A DNA stretch of 64,000 nt from contig SFGJ01000008.1 in assembly GCA_004557655.1 (NCBI GenBank), forward strand, positions 46,401 through 110,400, given 5' to 3'. The position numbers and the translations under genes were made by a program. A model generated the notes under the pieces. That model saw only the letters and a program-made list of their open reading frames with translations. It had not been told where the DNA came from and ran no database searches. Origin of the DNA: Clostridiales bacterium (GTDB taxonomy: Bacteria > Bacillota > Clostridia > Oscillospirales > Oscillospiraceae). This document shows, in pieces, positions 17,689-25,726 of this stretch. The stretch's first letter is position 1. The number at the start of each line of letters is the position of its first letter.

Positions 17689-19173
17689 ATGAAGCATGCC
17701 AATTCATTAGAATCCGTCCTTCACTCGGACAGTCTGCTGCGCGCCGGTCTCGGCCGGGATATGGAAATACTGGGCGTCAGCAACGATTCCCGCCATGTCA
17801 GTCCCGGGGATCTGTTCATCTGCAAGGGCTACGGCTTCAAGCCCGAATATCTGCTCAAGGCACAGGAGTCCGGAGCCGTATGCTATATGGCCGAGGAAAA
17901 GTACGAAAAATGCTCTCTCCCCGCCATCTTGGTCAGCGATGTGCGCAAGGCCCAGAGCCTTGCCGCCCGGTGGTTCTATGACTACCCCTCCGACTCCTTC
18001 CAATTGGTGGGCATCACCGGCACCAAGGGCAAAACCACCACTACCTACATGACCCACGCCGTCATGGATGCCATTGCCGGGCAGAAGACCGGCCTCCTCT
18101 CCGGCATGGAGCGGGATATGGGCGGCGAAGTGATCCCCACCCATCTCACCACGCCGGAATCCCTGGAGATGCAGCAGCTCTTTGCCGAGGCAAGGGCCCA
18201 TCACCTGCCCATTGTCACGGCGGAGATCAGCAGCCAGTCCTATCAGGTCCACCGCACCTACGGTCAGCGCTTCCAGTACGGCATCTTCCTCAACATTGGT
18301 CCCGACCACATCTCCTCCCACGAGCATCCCACCATGGAGGATTATCTCCGGTGCAAGGAAGCCCTGCTGGAAAACTCCGACACCGCTGTCATTGTCCGCA
18401 GCACGGACTATTTTGACCATGTTCTCGCCGCCGCTCAAAAAGCAAGGCGCACCATCGTGGTAGGCCTGGAGGAGGACGGCTGTGACTACACCGCGTCCCA
18501 CATTCAAAAGCTCCCCCGTGGCTATGCCTTCACCGTCACCGAGAAGGCTACCTCACGGCAGGATGTCTACCGGGTAGGTATGGACGGCCTGTTCAACATC
18601 GAGAATGCTCTGGCTGCCATTGCCGTAGGGCGGGACATGGGCGGCGATCCCGCCGTTATCTCCGCCGCACTGGAGCACCTGGTGGTGCCGGGCCGCGCGG
18701 ATGTGATGGATGGTGCCGGTCTGAAGGTATATATCAACTATATGCACAACGGCATTAGCTGCCAGGCAGTGCTGAAGGCGCTGAAGAAGGACTATCCCGA
18801 TAAATTCGTTACCGTGGTCATCGGCGTGGCCGGCCAGCGCTCCCCCGCCCGGGTGCAGGGCGTGGGCGAGGCCTGCGGCAAGTATGCCGACCGCGTATTC
18901 TTCTCGGCGGATGACCCGGATCTGGAGGATCCCAGGGACATTGACATCCGCCTTGCGCACGCCGCCGCCGACGGAAAGGCGGAGATCATCATCGAGCCGG
19001 ACCGCACCATTGCCGTGGAGCGTGCCCTGCGGGAGGCTCCTGCCGGCTCCATCGTTGTGCTGGGCGGCAAGGGTTCCGAGGATACCCAACGGGTGAACGG
19101 CGAATATGTCTACTACGAGTCCGATCCTGCCATCGCCAAGCGCGTTTTGGCTGAACTGGAGCAGCGCAAATAA
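17689..19173 (+). CDS. Mur ligase family protein, MurE type (amino acid specificity unclear)
   Basis: 494 residues from the ATG at 17689, behind AAAAAGGAGG. It has the Mur ligase P-loop GITGTKGKTTTTY at residues 109-121, the central-domain EISSQSYQVHRT, FLNIGPDHISSHEH, and the C-terminal ligase domain. MurE adds the third residue of the peptidoglycan stem peptide. In diaminopimelate enzymes the specificity motif is DNPR; here the corresponding site reads DDPD (408-411). The usual DYAH motif reads NYMHN (350-354). It is therefore a divergent MurE, closer to Lys-type or MurE2 forms, and may not be the only MurE in the genome. Confidence 0.8.
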   Translation: MKHANSLESVLHSDSLLRAGLGRDMEILGVSNDSRHVSPGDLFICKGYGFKPEYLLKAQESGAVCYMAEEKYEKCSLPAILVSDVRKAQSLAARWFYDYPSDSFQLVGITGTKGKTTTTYMTHAVMDAIAGQKTGLLSGMERDMGGEVIPTHLTTPESLEMQQLFAEARAHHLPIVTAEISSQSYQVHRTYGQRFQYGIFLNIGPDHISSHEHPTMEDYLRCKEALLENSDTAVIVRSTDYFDHVLAAAQKARRTIVVGLEEDGCDYTASHIQKLPRGYAFTVTEKATSRQDVYRVGMDGLFNIENALAAIAVGRDMGGDPAVISAALEHLVVPGRADVMDGAGLKVYINYMHNGISCQAVLKALKKDYPDKFVTVVIGVAGQRSPARVQGVGEACGKYADRVFFSADDPDLEDPRDIDIRLAHAAADGKAEIIIEPDRTIAVERALREAPAGSIVVLGGKGSEDTQRVNGEYVYYESDPAIAKRVLAELEQRK

Positions 19174-19203
19174 AAAAGAGAACGAGAAGAAGGAGGTCCG
19201 CCA

Positions 19204-20034
19204 ATGAGCCACGCGGATAAAATTTTTAAGCAGAACTGCCGGGATATACTGGAAAAAGGCGTCTGGGACACCGATCTTGCGGTGCGTCCCCACTGGGAGG
19301 ACGGCACCCCCGCCCACACCGTGAAAAAATTCGGCATTGTGAACCGCTATGACCTGCAGAGCGAATTCCCTATTCTGACTCTGCGCCGCACCTATTTCAA
19401 GACCTGCATTGACGAGCTGCTGTGGATCTGGCAGCAAAAGTCCAACAACATCCACGATCTCCGGGGCCACATCTGGGACAGCTGGGCGGACGAGAACGGC
19501 TCCATCGGCAAGGCCTACGGCTACCAGCTCTCCGTGAAGCACCACTACCCCGAGGGGGACATGGATCAGGTGGATCGTGTGCTCTACGATCTGAAGCACA
19601 ACCCCGCTTCCCGCCGCATTATGACCAATATCTATAATTTTCAGGACCTCCATGAGATGGCCCTCTATCCTTGCGCCTACTCCATGACTTTCAATGTCTC
19701 CGGCAATACGCTCAACGCCATTTTGAACCAGCGCAGTCAGGATATGCTGGCCGCCAACAACTGGAATGTGGTGCAGTACGCCGTGCTGGTGCATATGATG
19801 GCGCAGGTGTCGGGTCTGCAGGCCGGCGAGCTGGTCCATGTCATCGCCGATGCCCACATCTATGACCGCCATGTGCCCATCATCGAAAAGATGCTGGAAA
19901 AGGAGGAGCGTGATGCTCCCAAGTTCCGCATAGATCCCTCCGTCACGGATTTCTATCAGTTTACCCGGGACAGCTTTTCTCTGGAGGGGTACGATCCCCA
20001 GCCCTTTGAGGACAAGATCCCCGTGGCCATTTGA
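19204..20034 (+). CDS. thyA: Thymidylate synthase
   Basis: 276 residues. The classic folate-dependent enzyme that methylates dUMP to dTMP. The catalytic cysteine is Cys157 in MALYPCAYS, the phosphate-binding arginine pair is in PASRRIM (137-138), and QRSQDMLAANNWNVVQY plus the YDRHVP segment close the active site. The ATG follows AAGGAGGTCCGCCA. It lies 30 bases after the Mur ligase gene and 13 bases before folA, the usual pairing since the reaction makes dihydrofolate that FolA recycles. Confidence 0.96.
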   Translation: MSHADKIFKQNCRDILEKGVWDTDLAVRPHWEDGTPAHTVKKFGIVNRYDLQSEFPILTLRRTYFKTCIDELLWIWQQKSNNIHDLRGHIWDSWADENGSIGKAYGYQLSVKHHYPEGDMDQVDRVLYDLKHNPASRRIMTNIYNFQDLHEMALYPCAYSMTFNVSGNTLNAILNQRSQDMLAANNWNVVQYAVLVHMMAQVSGLQAGELVHVIADAHIYDRHVPIIEKMLEKEERDAPKFRIDPSVTDFYQFTRDSFSLEGYDPQPFEDKIPVAI

Positions 20035-20047
20035 GGGAGAGCTGCCT

Positions 20048-20524
20048 ATGCAAGCCATTGTTGCCGTCAGCCAAAGCTGGGGGATCGGAAAGGGCGGAGA
20101 TCTCCTGTTCCGCCTGCCCTCTGACCTGCGCCGCTTCAAGGCCATGACCACCGGCCACACCGTCATTATGGGCCGCAAGACCCTTGACTCCCTGCCCGGC
20201 GGCAAGGGACTTCCCCACCGCCGCAATCTGGTGCTGAGCCGTCAATCGGACTTCGCTCCGGACAGGGCGGAGGTGATCCACTCTGTGGAGGATATACTGA
20301 AAACCGCAGAGGATGACGCTTTCGTCATCGGCGGCCAGCAGGTGTATGAGCAGCTCCTGCCCTACTGCACCCGGGTCCATATCACTAAGGTCCTGTCCGA
20401 TCCTGAAGCGGATGCTTTCTTCCCGGATCTGGACAAGCTCCCGGGATGGAAAGTCGCCTCCGCCGGCGAAATGCTCACGGAGAACGGCCTGTCCTTTCAA
20501 TATGTGGAGTATATTAGGATATAA
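20048..20524 (+). CDS. folA: Dihydrofolate reductase
   Basis: 158 residues, normal length. It reduces dihydrofolate to tetrahydrofolate with NADPH. Diagnostic pieces are IVAVSQSWGIGKGGDLLFRL at the N-terminus, GHTVIMGRKTLDSLP, and FVIGGQQVYEQLLPYC. The expected acidic active-site residue after the Met20-type loop is present as Asp in GGDLLFRLPSD. It is the last gene of the operon and is followed within five bases by a terminator shared with the convergent dehydrogenase gene. Confidence 0.95.
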   Translation: MQAIVAVSQSWGIGKGGDLLFRLPSDLRRFKAMTTGHTVIMGRKTLDSLPGGKGLPHRRNLVLSRQSDFAPDRAEVIHSVEDILKTAEDDAFVIGGQQVYEQLLPYCTRVHITKVLSDPEADAFFPDLDKLPGWKVASAGEMLTENGLSFQYVEYIRI

Positions 20525-20528
20525 AAAA

Positions 20529-20555
20529 ACGGGGCCTTTCGGCTCCGTTTTTTAT
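20529..20555 (+). terminator. Terminator of the pgeF-folA operon
   Basis: Stem ACGGGGCC / GGCTCCGT (one G-T pair) with loop TTTC at 20529-20548, followed by TTTTTTATT. A-rich sequence on the other side means it can also act for the convergent gene. Confidence 0.85.
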
Positions 20556-21742
20556 TGCATCACTCTCCGCATTACCCGGATAAACCGTCTGCTGTCGAAG
20601 ATCACCGGCACCGGGTACACGGGGTTGGCCTCAGCCTCCGCCCACGCCGCCATTTGCGGCAGATCCTCCTCCCGGATACAGGCAAAGCCCGTTGGAATGC
20701 CCAGCTTCCCGTTCATTTCGTATATAGCATCTATAAAGGCCCCCGCCTTCTCCGCCACACTTCCCTCCGGGCACAGGCCTACCACATCCGCCAGTTCCGC
20801 CAGCCGCCTGTGGATGGCGGCTCCGTACTCCTCCAGCACCACCGGCAGCAGCACAGCGTTGGCCCTCCCGTGGGGCACGTCGTAAAGTCCTCCCAGGGTG
20901 TGCGCCACGGCGTGGACATTGCCTACGCTGGCCCGGGTAAAGGCTACCCCCGCCCTGAAAGATGCCGTCAGCAGCTCCTGCCGGGCCTGCAGGTCATCCC
21001 CGTCGGTACAGGCTGCCGGCAGGTAACGAAAAATGGCTTCCACCGCCTGCCTGGCCAGTTTCCGGGTCTCCCGGGTATTGTATAGCTTATTTGTGTACGC
21101 CTCCACGGCATGGGTCAGGGCATCCATGCCCGTCTCCGCCGTGACAGATGCCGGCAGAGACGCCGTCAGCACCGGGTCCAGAACGGCCCATCGGGGGATG
21201 AGGCACAGGTCGCCGACGGCGTACTTGTGGTGCTGCTCATCCGTCACCACGGCAGCAATAGTGGTTTCCGACCCTGTTCCGGCGGTGGTAGGTACCGCCG
21301 CAAAGGGCACGATCCTCCTGCGCACCCTCAAAAGGCCCTTCATCTGCTCCAAGGTGCGGTCCGGCCTTGCCAGCCGCGCCGCCGCGGCCTTGGCCGCATC
21401 CATTGGTGAGCCGCCGCCGATGGCCACCATACTGTCGCAGCCCTCCGCCAGGAACTGCTCCACAAGCTGCTCCACGGTCTCTGTTTTCGGATTGGCGGTG
21501 ACGGAAGAGAACACACTCCACGCCGTCAGCTTTTCCGTCATGGCCATAAACTCCGGTGCGGCGCACTGGCGGCGGCTGGCCACGATCATAGGCTTTTTGC
21601 ACCCGGCCTCCGCCAAAAGTTCCGGCAGTCTCCCCAGGCTCCCCGGTCCGGTGACGCGCTCGGGTTTCCGCCAGGGCAGCAACAGTGCCCCCAAGGCAAA
21701 GCCCGCCTGAAATATCCGGCAGAAAACATTTTTCAGCATCAT
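20552..21742 (-). CDS. Iron-containing alcohol dehydrogenase
   Basis: 396 residues of the group III dehydrogenase family. The NAD(P)-binding loop IGGGSPMDAAKA, PTTAGTGSETT, the metal-ligand region ETGMDALTHAVEAY and the second histidine stretch HAVAHTLGGLYDVPHG are all in place. Members oxidise or reduce alcohols and aldehydes, commonly butanol, 1,3-propanediol or lactaldehyde. Two adjacent ATG codons (21742 and 21739) follow GGAAGTGAGG; either may be used. It is a single gene convergent with folA, so context gives no substrate. Confidence 0.9.
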   Translation of the reverse strand: MMLKNVFCRIFQAGFALGALLLPWRKPERVTGPGSLGRLPELLAEAGCKKPMIVASRRQCAAPEFMAMTEKLTAWSVFSSVTANPKTETVEQLVEQFLAEGCDSMVAIGGGSPMDAAKAAAARLARPDRTLEQMKGLLRVRRRIVPFAAVPTTAGTGSETTIAAVVTDEQHHKYAVGDLCLIPRWAVLDPVLTASLPASVTAETGMDALTHAVEAYTNKLYNTRETRKLARQAVEAIFRYLPAACTDGDDLQARQELLTASFRAGVAFTRASVGNVHAVAHTLGGLYDVPHGRANAVLLPVVLEEYGAAIHRRLAELADVVGLCPEGSVAEKAGAFIDAIYEMNGKLGIPTGFACIREEDLPQMAAWAEAEANPVYPVPVIFDSRRFIRVMRRVMQ

Positions 21743-21792
21743 GGCCTCACTTCCTTTCTGTCCTCTATTATGCCGTATTTTCTGCCCATTTG

Positions 21793-21828
21793 CAATAAAA
21801 AGCCGAGGCGGATGTCCCGCCCCGGCTT
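21793..21828 (-). terminator. Terminator of hpf
   Basis: A 12-bp stem (21800-21811 with 21817-21828, one G-T mismatch) followed on the minus strand by TTTTTATTG, twelve bases after the hpf stop codon. Confidence 0.8.
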
Positions 21829-21840
21829 GGAATATATGTT

Positions 21841-22377
21841 TTAGTCCGTCTCAATGAGACCGTAGCCTCCATTGTTGCGGCGATAAACCACACTGATGGT
21901 CTCCGTATCCACATTGCGGAACACATAGAAACTGTGATCCAGCAGGTTCATCTGCAGAATAGCCTCCTCCGTGCTCATGGGCTTCACGGTGAACCGCTTT
22001 GTGCGCACCAGATCGTAGGCTGCCTCCTCTGACACATCGAACTCCGCCGGCACCTCAGGCACCAGCGCCTCGGCCCGCAGATTCTTCGAAAGGCGGGTCT
22101 TATTCTTGCGGATGCGGCGGTCGATGAAATTCACGGCTTCGTCAATAGCGCCCCGCATATCGCCGTCCCCATCTTCCTCCTGGGCCCGGAACAGGGTGCC
22201 GTTCTGGCTGCGAATGGTCAGCTCCACCACGCAGCGGTTCTTCTTCTCCACGGCGAAGGTCACAAATGCCTCGGCTTCCTCCGGGAAATAGCGATCCAGC
22301 TTGCTGATCTTCTTCTCGGCGTAGTCTTTCACGGAATCGTTCAGGGGCACTTTTTTGCAGGTAAATGTGAACTTCAT
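21841..22377 (-). CDS. hpf: Long-form ribosome hibernation promoting factor
   Basis: 178 residues from the ATG at 22377, with AAAGGAG upstream. The N-terminal half is the RaiA/YfiA fold (KKVPLNDSVKDYAEKKISKL, RYFPEEAEAFVTF), which binds the decoding centre of idle ribosomes. After a linker, the C-terminal half (VRTKRFTVKPMSTEEAILQM, LDHSFYVFRNVDT) is the dimerisation domain that links two 70S ribosomes into 100S particles. The two-domain length is typical of Firmicutes. It is a monocistronic gene with a minus-strand promoter near 22450-22478. Confidence 0.95.
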   Translation of the reverse strand: MKFTFTCKKVPLNDSVKDYAEKKISKLDRYFPEEAEAFVTFAVEKKNRCVVELTIRSQNGTLFRAQEEDGDGDMRGAIDEAVNFIDRRIRKNKTRLSKNLRAEALVPEVPAEFDVSEEAAYDLVRTKRFTVKPMSTEEAILQMNLLDHSFYVFRNVDTETISVVYRRNNGGYGLIETD

Positions 22378-22449
22378 AATCTTTGGCTCCTTTCGCTTGT
22401 GTCTGTATCCAAAAGGGTCAGGGAGGACTTTCCCCTCATCCTTTTTGAT

Positions 22450-22478
22450 ATTATAGCACATTACCATGAATTTGAAAA
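22450..22478 (-). promoter_or_regulatory. Probable hpf promoter
   Basis: On the minus strand TATAAT (22450-22455) with a 17-bp spacer from a poor -35 box TTTTCA (22473-22478). The weak -35 leaves open use of an alternative sigma factor, which would fit stationary-phase expression. Confidence 0.5.
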
Positions 22479-22633
22479 GCCAAAAGTTTATTTTTGTGTA
22501 AAGTTCACAAACCTGTAATCTTCCCCTTTACTTCGACAAAACCTCCCCCTTTTCGCCAAAACCTCCTCTTTACAAATGAACGCACCTGGACTATCATAAT
22601 GCTCGGAAGCTTTCCAATATCCCACCCGCTTGG

Positions 22634-22667
22634 GCCGCTCCTTCAATGGGGGCGGCTCCTTTTTTTC
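22634..22667 (+). terminator. Terminator-like hairpin upstream of the radical SAM gene
   Basis: Stem GCCGCTCC / GGGGCGGC (one G-T pair), loop TTCAATG, followed by TCCTTTTTTTC on the plus strand. No plus-strand gene precedes it; the 200 bases upstream hold only short frames. It could end an unannotated small RNA, or insulate the radical SAM promoter that begins in its U-tract. Confidence 0.6.
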
Positions 22668-22696
22668 TTGCTATTTTACCTGCCGATTGCTATACT
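22668..22696 (+). promoter_or_regulatory. Promoter of the radical SAM operon
   Basis: TTGCTA (22668-22673), 17-bp spacer, TATACT (22691-22696), with the start codon 30 bases further on. Confidence 0.65.
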
Positions 22697-22725
22697 GTGG
22701 ATATGTAAAAGAGAGGAGGTTTTCT

Positions 22726-24117
22726 ATGAGCCATTTGTCGCTTCGTGAAAACAGCTACCGCCGCAAGCATTTGTCCTGCGTGCGTCATATTACCCTGGAC
22801 CCCACCGGTCCGGGAGTGGTGCGCATTCATATGATCCCGCCCCACTCCCAGACACCGGATGACCCGTTTCTGCTGCTGCTCAACGGCGCCCAGCTTGTGC
22901 CGCTGAACTTCTCCTGGGCGGTTCTTTTGTCGGAATTCATGTACTGCATGGAACCTTACGCCGGTCTGGAGATCAGCTCCGCCGACTGGGAATCCATGCT
23001 GGAGCAGGCCGTCCGGGGCGCCAGAAGAAAGGTCTATCCCCTCGTGAAGGCAGCTATCCTGCGGGAGGACATGGGCATCCTCCTCCGCTCCCTGGTCGCC
23101 ATTGCCCGGGGGCAGGAGCCGGAGGTGGAGGTAGCTCCTCTGTCTCTGGGCGAGTACGCCGATAAGATGTCCGCCCCCCACCGCATGGACCTCATGGTCA
23201 GCGCCATGACCCGGGACGGTCTGTGGCACTGCAACCAGAAATGCCTGCACTGCTATGCCGCCGGCCAGCCCATGGGCGAGAGCCGGGAGCTGGAAAGCGC
23301 CCAGTGGAAGGAGATTCTGCGGCGCCTGCAATCGGCCAATATCCCTCAGGTGACCTTCACCGGCGGTGAACCTACCCTCCGGGACGACCTGGTGGAGCTG
23401 GTGGATGCTGCCCAGTGGTTCGTCACCCGGCTCAACACCAATGGCCGCCGCCTGACCCCGGAGCTGTGCAAGGGCCTGTATGAAGCCAGCCTGGACAGCG
23501 TGCAGGTAACGCTCTACAGTGACAAGGCTGCCATCCACAATGCCCTTGTGGGCGTGGACGGCTTCGGCGATACCGTTGCCGGCATCCGCAACGCTGTCCA
23601 GGCGGGACTCATCGTGTCCATCAACACGCCCCTTTGCAGCGTGAACCGTGACTATGCCGATACTCTCCGCTTTGCGGCCGGTCTCGGCGTACGCTATGCC
23701 ACCTGCTCCGGCCTCATCCCCTCCGGCGGTGCCACCACCGAGGGCAGCGTTGCCACCCGGCTCGCAGAATCCGAGCTGGAGGAGATCCTCCGCTCCGCCG
23801 TTAAAACCGCCAAGGAACTGGATATGGAGCTGGATTTCACCAGTCCCGGCTGGCTTTCGGAGGAAACGCTGCGCAGTCTGGGACTGGAGCTGATCCCCTC
23901 CTGCGGTGCCTGCCTGAGCAACATGGCTCTCACCCCGGACGGTACCGTTGTGCCCTGCCAGAGCTGGCTGGGCGGCGTGACCCTGGGGAATATTCTCACG
24001 GATCCCTGGGAGAAAATCTGGTCCGACCCCCGATGCGCTGCCATCCGCGCGGAAAGCACCAAAATGGACCACATCTGCCAGCTGCAAACCGGCAACCGAA
24101 AGGAGGCTGAGACATGA
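22726..24117 (+). CDS. Radical SAM protein with SPASM-like C-terminus, peptide-maturase type
   Basis: 463 residues from the ATG at 22726 behind GAGAGGAGG. Residues 1-150 form an N-terminal domain I do not recognise. The radical SAM core starts at 165 with the cluster motif CNQKCLHC (Cys169, 173, 176), followed by FTGGEPTLRDDL and RLNTNGRRL. The C-terminus has a SPASM-like arrangement: SCGACLSNMALTPDGTVVPC (Cys393, 396, 411), then GNILTDPWEKIW, and single cysteines at 437 and 451. This architecture (PqqE/AlbA-like) usually modifies a peptide. Its stop overlaps the start of a Gly- and Cys-rich membrane protein by four bases, the obvious substrate candidate. It is not PqqE: no pqq genes are present. 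Confidence 0.85.
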   Translation: MSHLSLRENSYRRKHLSCVRHITLDPTGPGVVRIHMIPPHSQTPDDPFLLLLNGAQLVPLNFSWAVLLSEFMYCMEPYAGLEISSADWESMLEQAVRGARRKVYPLVKAAILREDMGILLRSLVAIARGQEPEVEVAPLSLGEYADKMSAPHRMDLMVSAMTRDGLWHCNQKCLHCYAAGQPMGESRELESAQWKEILRRLQSANIPQVTFTGGEPTLRDDLVELVDAAQWFVTRLNTNGRRLTPELCKGLYEASLDSVQVTLYSDKAAIHNALVGVDGFGDTVAGIRNAVQAGLIVSINTPLCSVNRDYADTLRFAAGLGVRYATCSGLIPSGGATTEGSVATRLAESELEEILRSAVKTAKELDMELDFTSPGWLSEETLRSLGLELIPSCGACLSNMALTPDGTVVPCQSWLGGVTLGNILTDPWEKIWSDPRCAAIRAESTKMDHICQLQTGNRKEAET

Positions 24118-25202
24118 AAAAGAAGCTGTTTTCCCTTTTTGCAGGCGTTCTGCTTCTGGCTGCACTGCTGCCTCTGACAGCTCAGACCGCCTGGGCCAAG
24201 GATTATGACCGCATTCTCAGCTATCAGGTGGATATTGCGCCGGATGTAAATGACGGCAGCCTTGCCATTCGCCTCAGCTTCCGCTGGAAGGCCCTGGAGG
24301 ATCTCCCTGCCACCAACAGCCAGCAGGGCGGTGTGAAGGTGGGCATCCCCAACGGGTCGCTCCGGGAGATGAAGGCCCTCACCGACAACATTGCCGACAT
24401 TCAGTATGACAACAGCTACGCTTATGTGGACTTCACCCGGGACTACAAGGCCGGCCAGGAGTTTGAATTCTCCTTCAGTTGGGTGCAGGAATATATGTAC
24501 CGTCTGCATAATGGGGCCGTGTCTTACGACTACACTCCCGGCTGGTTTGACGGCATCCTTGTGGATGAGATGACTCTCATCTGGCACGATCCCGCCGGTG
24601 TACCCGGCACAGCCAGTGACGGCACCGCCCAGGGCGGCGACCATATCCTCACCGCGACAAACTTGGACTACGGGGATCGGCTTCCTCTGTCTGTCACCTA
24701 TGCCAACTGGCCCACCACTCTGAGCGATCAGTACAGCGCTGACAATCTGCCGGGCAATGACTATCCTGATTATGTCTACGAGGACGATTCCGGCGGTGAC
24801 TTCTTCCGTGCTGTCATCAGCATTATCATTCTGCTGGTGGTACTGTTCGTCATCGTGTCTGTTCTGTCCAGCATCTCCCGTTACAGCGGCGGCTTCGGCA
24901 CACGCTATGTTTTCGTCAACGGCCTGTGGTATCCCCGTGGTCCGGGCGGGAAGCCCCGGCCCGGAAGCGTGGGCACCAAGCACCGGCCCCAGCCCCCCCG
25001 CAGCGGCGGATTTGGCGGCGGCAGCCGGGGCGGCGGATTTGGCGGCGGAGGATTCGGCGGAGGCAGCCATTGCGCCTGTGCCAGCAGCTGCGCCTGCGCC
25101 TGTGCCTGCGCCTGCGCCGGCGGCGGACGAGCCGGCTGCAGTGCCAAGAATCTCTACGGCGCCATCCATCTGACAAAAGACGCTTCCGAAAAAATGCAAT
25201 GA
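24114..25202 (+). CDS. Membrane protein with Gly-rich and (Cys-Ala)n C-terminal tail, putative radical SAM substrate
   Basis: 362 residues, coupled to the radical SAM gene by an ATGA overlap. Order of parts: signal peptide to about residue 28 (AWA cleavage site), an extracytoplasmic beta-rich domain (30-225) reminiscent of DUF2207/TPM-associated proteins, one membrane helix (232-254), then a basic linker, a Gly-rich stretch (297-318) and a block with eight cysteines at 320, 322, 326, 328, 330, 332, 334 and 342 ending in GGGRAGC. With a cleaved signal peptide the tail would face the cytoplasm, where the maturase acts. The tail looks like a ribosomally made modified peptide fused to a membrane carrier. 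No protease or exporter gene is adjacent. Activity is unknown. Confidence 0.75.
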   Translation: MKKKLFSLFAGVLLLAALLPLTAQTAWAKDYDRILSYQVDIAPDVNDGSLAIRLSFRWKALEDLPATNSQQGGVKVGIPNGSLREMKALTDNIADIQYDNSYAYVDFTRDYKAGQEFEFSFSWVQEYMYRLHNGAVSYDYTPGWFDGILVDEMTLIWHDPAGVPGTASDGTAQGGDHILTATNLDYGDRLPLSVTYANWPTTLSDQYSADNLPGNDYPDYVYEDDSGGDFFRAVISIIILLVVLFVIVSVLSSISRYSGGFGTRYVFVNGLWYPRGPGGKPRPGSVGTKHRPQPPRSGGFGGGSRGGGFGGGGFGGGSHCACASSCACACACACAGGGRAGCSAKNLYGAIHLTKDASEKMQ

Positions 25203-25244
25203 AAATCCGGAGCCTGACTCGGTCGAGTCAGGCTCCGGATTTAT
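25197..25244. terminator. Bidirectional terminator between the radical SAM operon and yabR
   Basis: A perfect 16-bp stem (25205-25220 with 25225-25240) and loop GGTC. It is followed by TTTATCT on the plus strand and by TTTTCATTG on the minus strand, serving both convergent operons. Confidence 0.85.
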
Positions 25245-25258
25245 CTGCGCAGTAATAT

Positions 25259-25690
25259 TTACTTCCGGCGGCGGCTTCCGCCCCGTTTGCCGGCCATGTA
25301 GCGGCTGAGTTCGGACTGCTTGCTGTCCGACACGGTCATAAACTGCTTGAGTTTATCCTCGAAGGTCTGCTCCGCCGGCTCTGCGGGGAGGGCGGCGGGC
25401 TGCGCCGCCTCCGGGCGGCGGAAGGCCGGTTCCCGGCGGGCGGGCCGTTCCGGCTTGGGCATGGCCTGCTTCACGGAGAGATTGATCTTCCCCTCCGGGG
25501 TGATGTCCAGGATCTTCACGGGCACCTCCTGTCCCTCCGTCAGGAAGTCATGCACATCGCTGACAAAGGCGGGCGCCACCTCCGAGATATGCACCAAACC
25601 GGACTTCCCCCCCGGCAGAGCAACGAATGCGCCAAACCTTGTGATGGTGGTCACCTTTCCGGTGACGATGTTCCCAACCGCCAACTCCAT
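25259..25690 (-). CDS. yabR: S1 RNA-binding domain protein, YabR type
   Basis: 143 residues. Residues 1-72 are a single S1 domain (VGNIVTGKVTTITRFGAFVA, GKSGLVHISEVA, VKILDITPEGKINLSVKQA). The rest is a basic, Pro/Ala-rich tail ending in KRGGSRRRK. Single-S1 proteins of this kind bind RNA or ribosomes; Bacillus YabR occupies the same position after divIC. The nearest SD (AAAGGAG) is about 15 bases from the ATG, a wide spacing. It is the last gene of the cluster before the terminator. Confidence 0.85.
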   Translation of the reverse strand: MELAVGNIVTGKVTTITRFGAFVALPGGKSGLVHISEVAPAFVSDVHDFLTEGQEVPVKILDITPEGKINLSVKQAMPKPERPARREPAFRRPEAAQPAALPAEPAEQTFEDKLKQFMTVSDSKQSELSRYMAGKRGGSRRRK

Positions 25691-25726
25691 AAATATATGT
25701 ATGTTCTCCTTTACGCAAAATGTACC

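Noticed and set aside
18553..20226. 557-codon open frame antisense to the Mur ligase and thyA
   Set aside because: Runs across two real genes on the other strand; composition is that of reversed coding sequence and no motif was found.
25071..25142. Simple DNA repeat (TGCGCC)n
   Set aside because: It is in frame inside a gene with a partner enzyme and uses mixed codons, so it was treated as coding rather than as a microsatellite.
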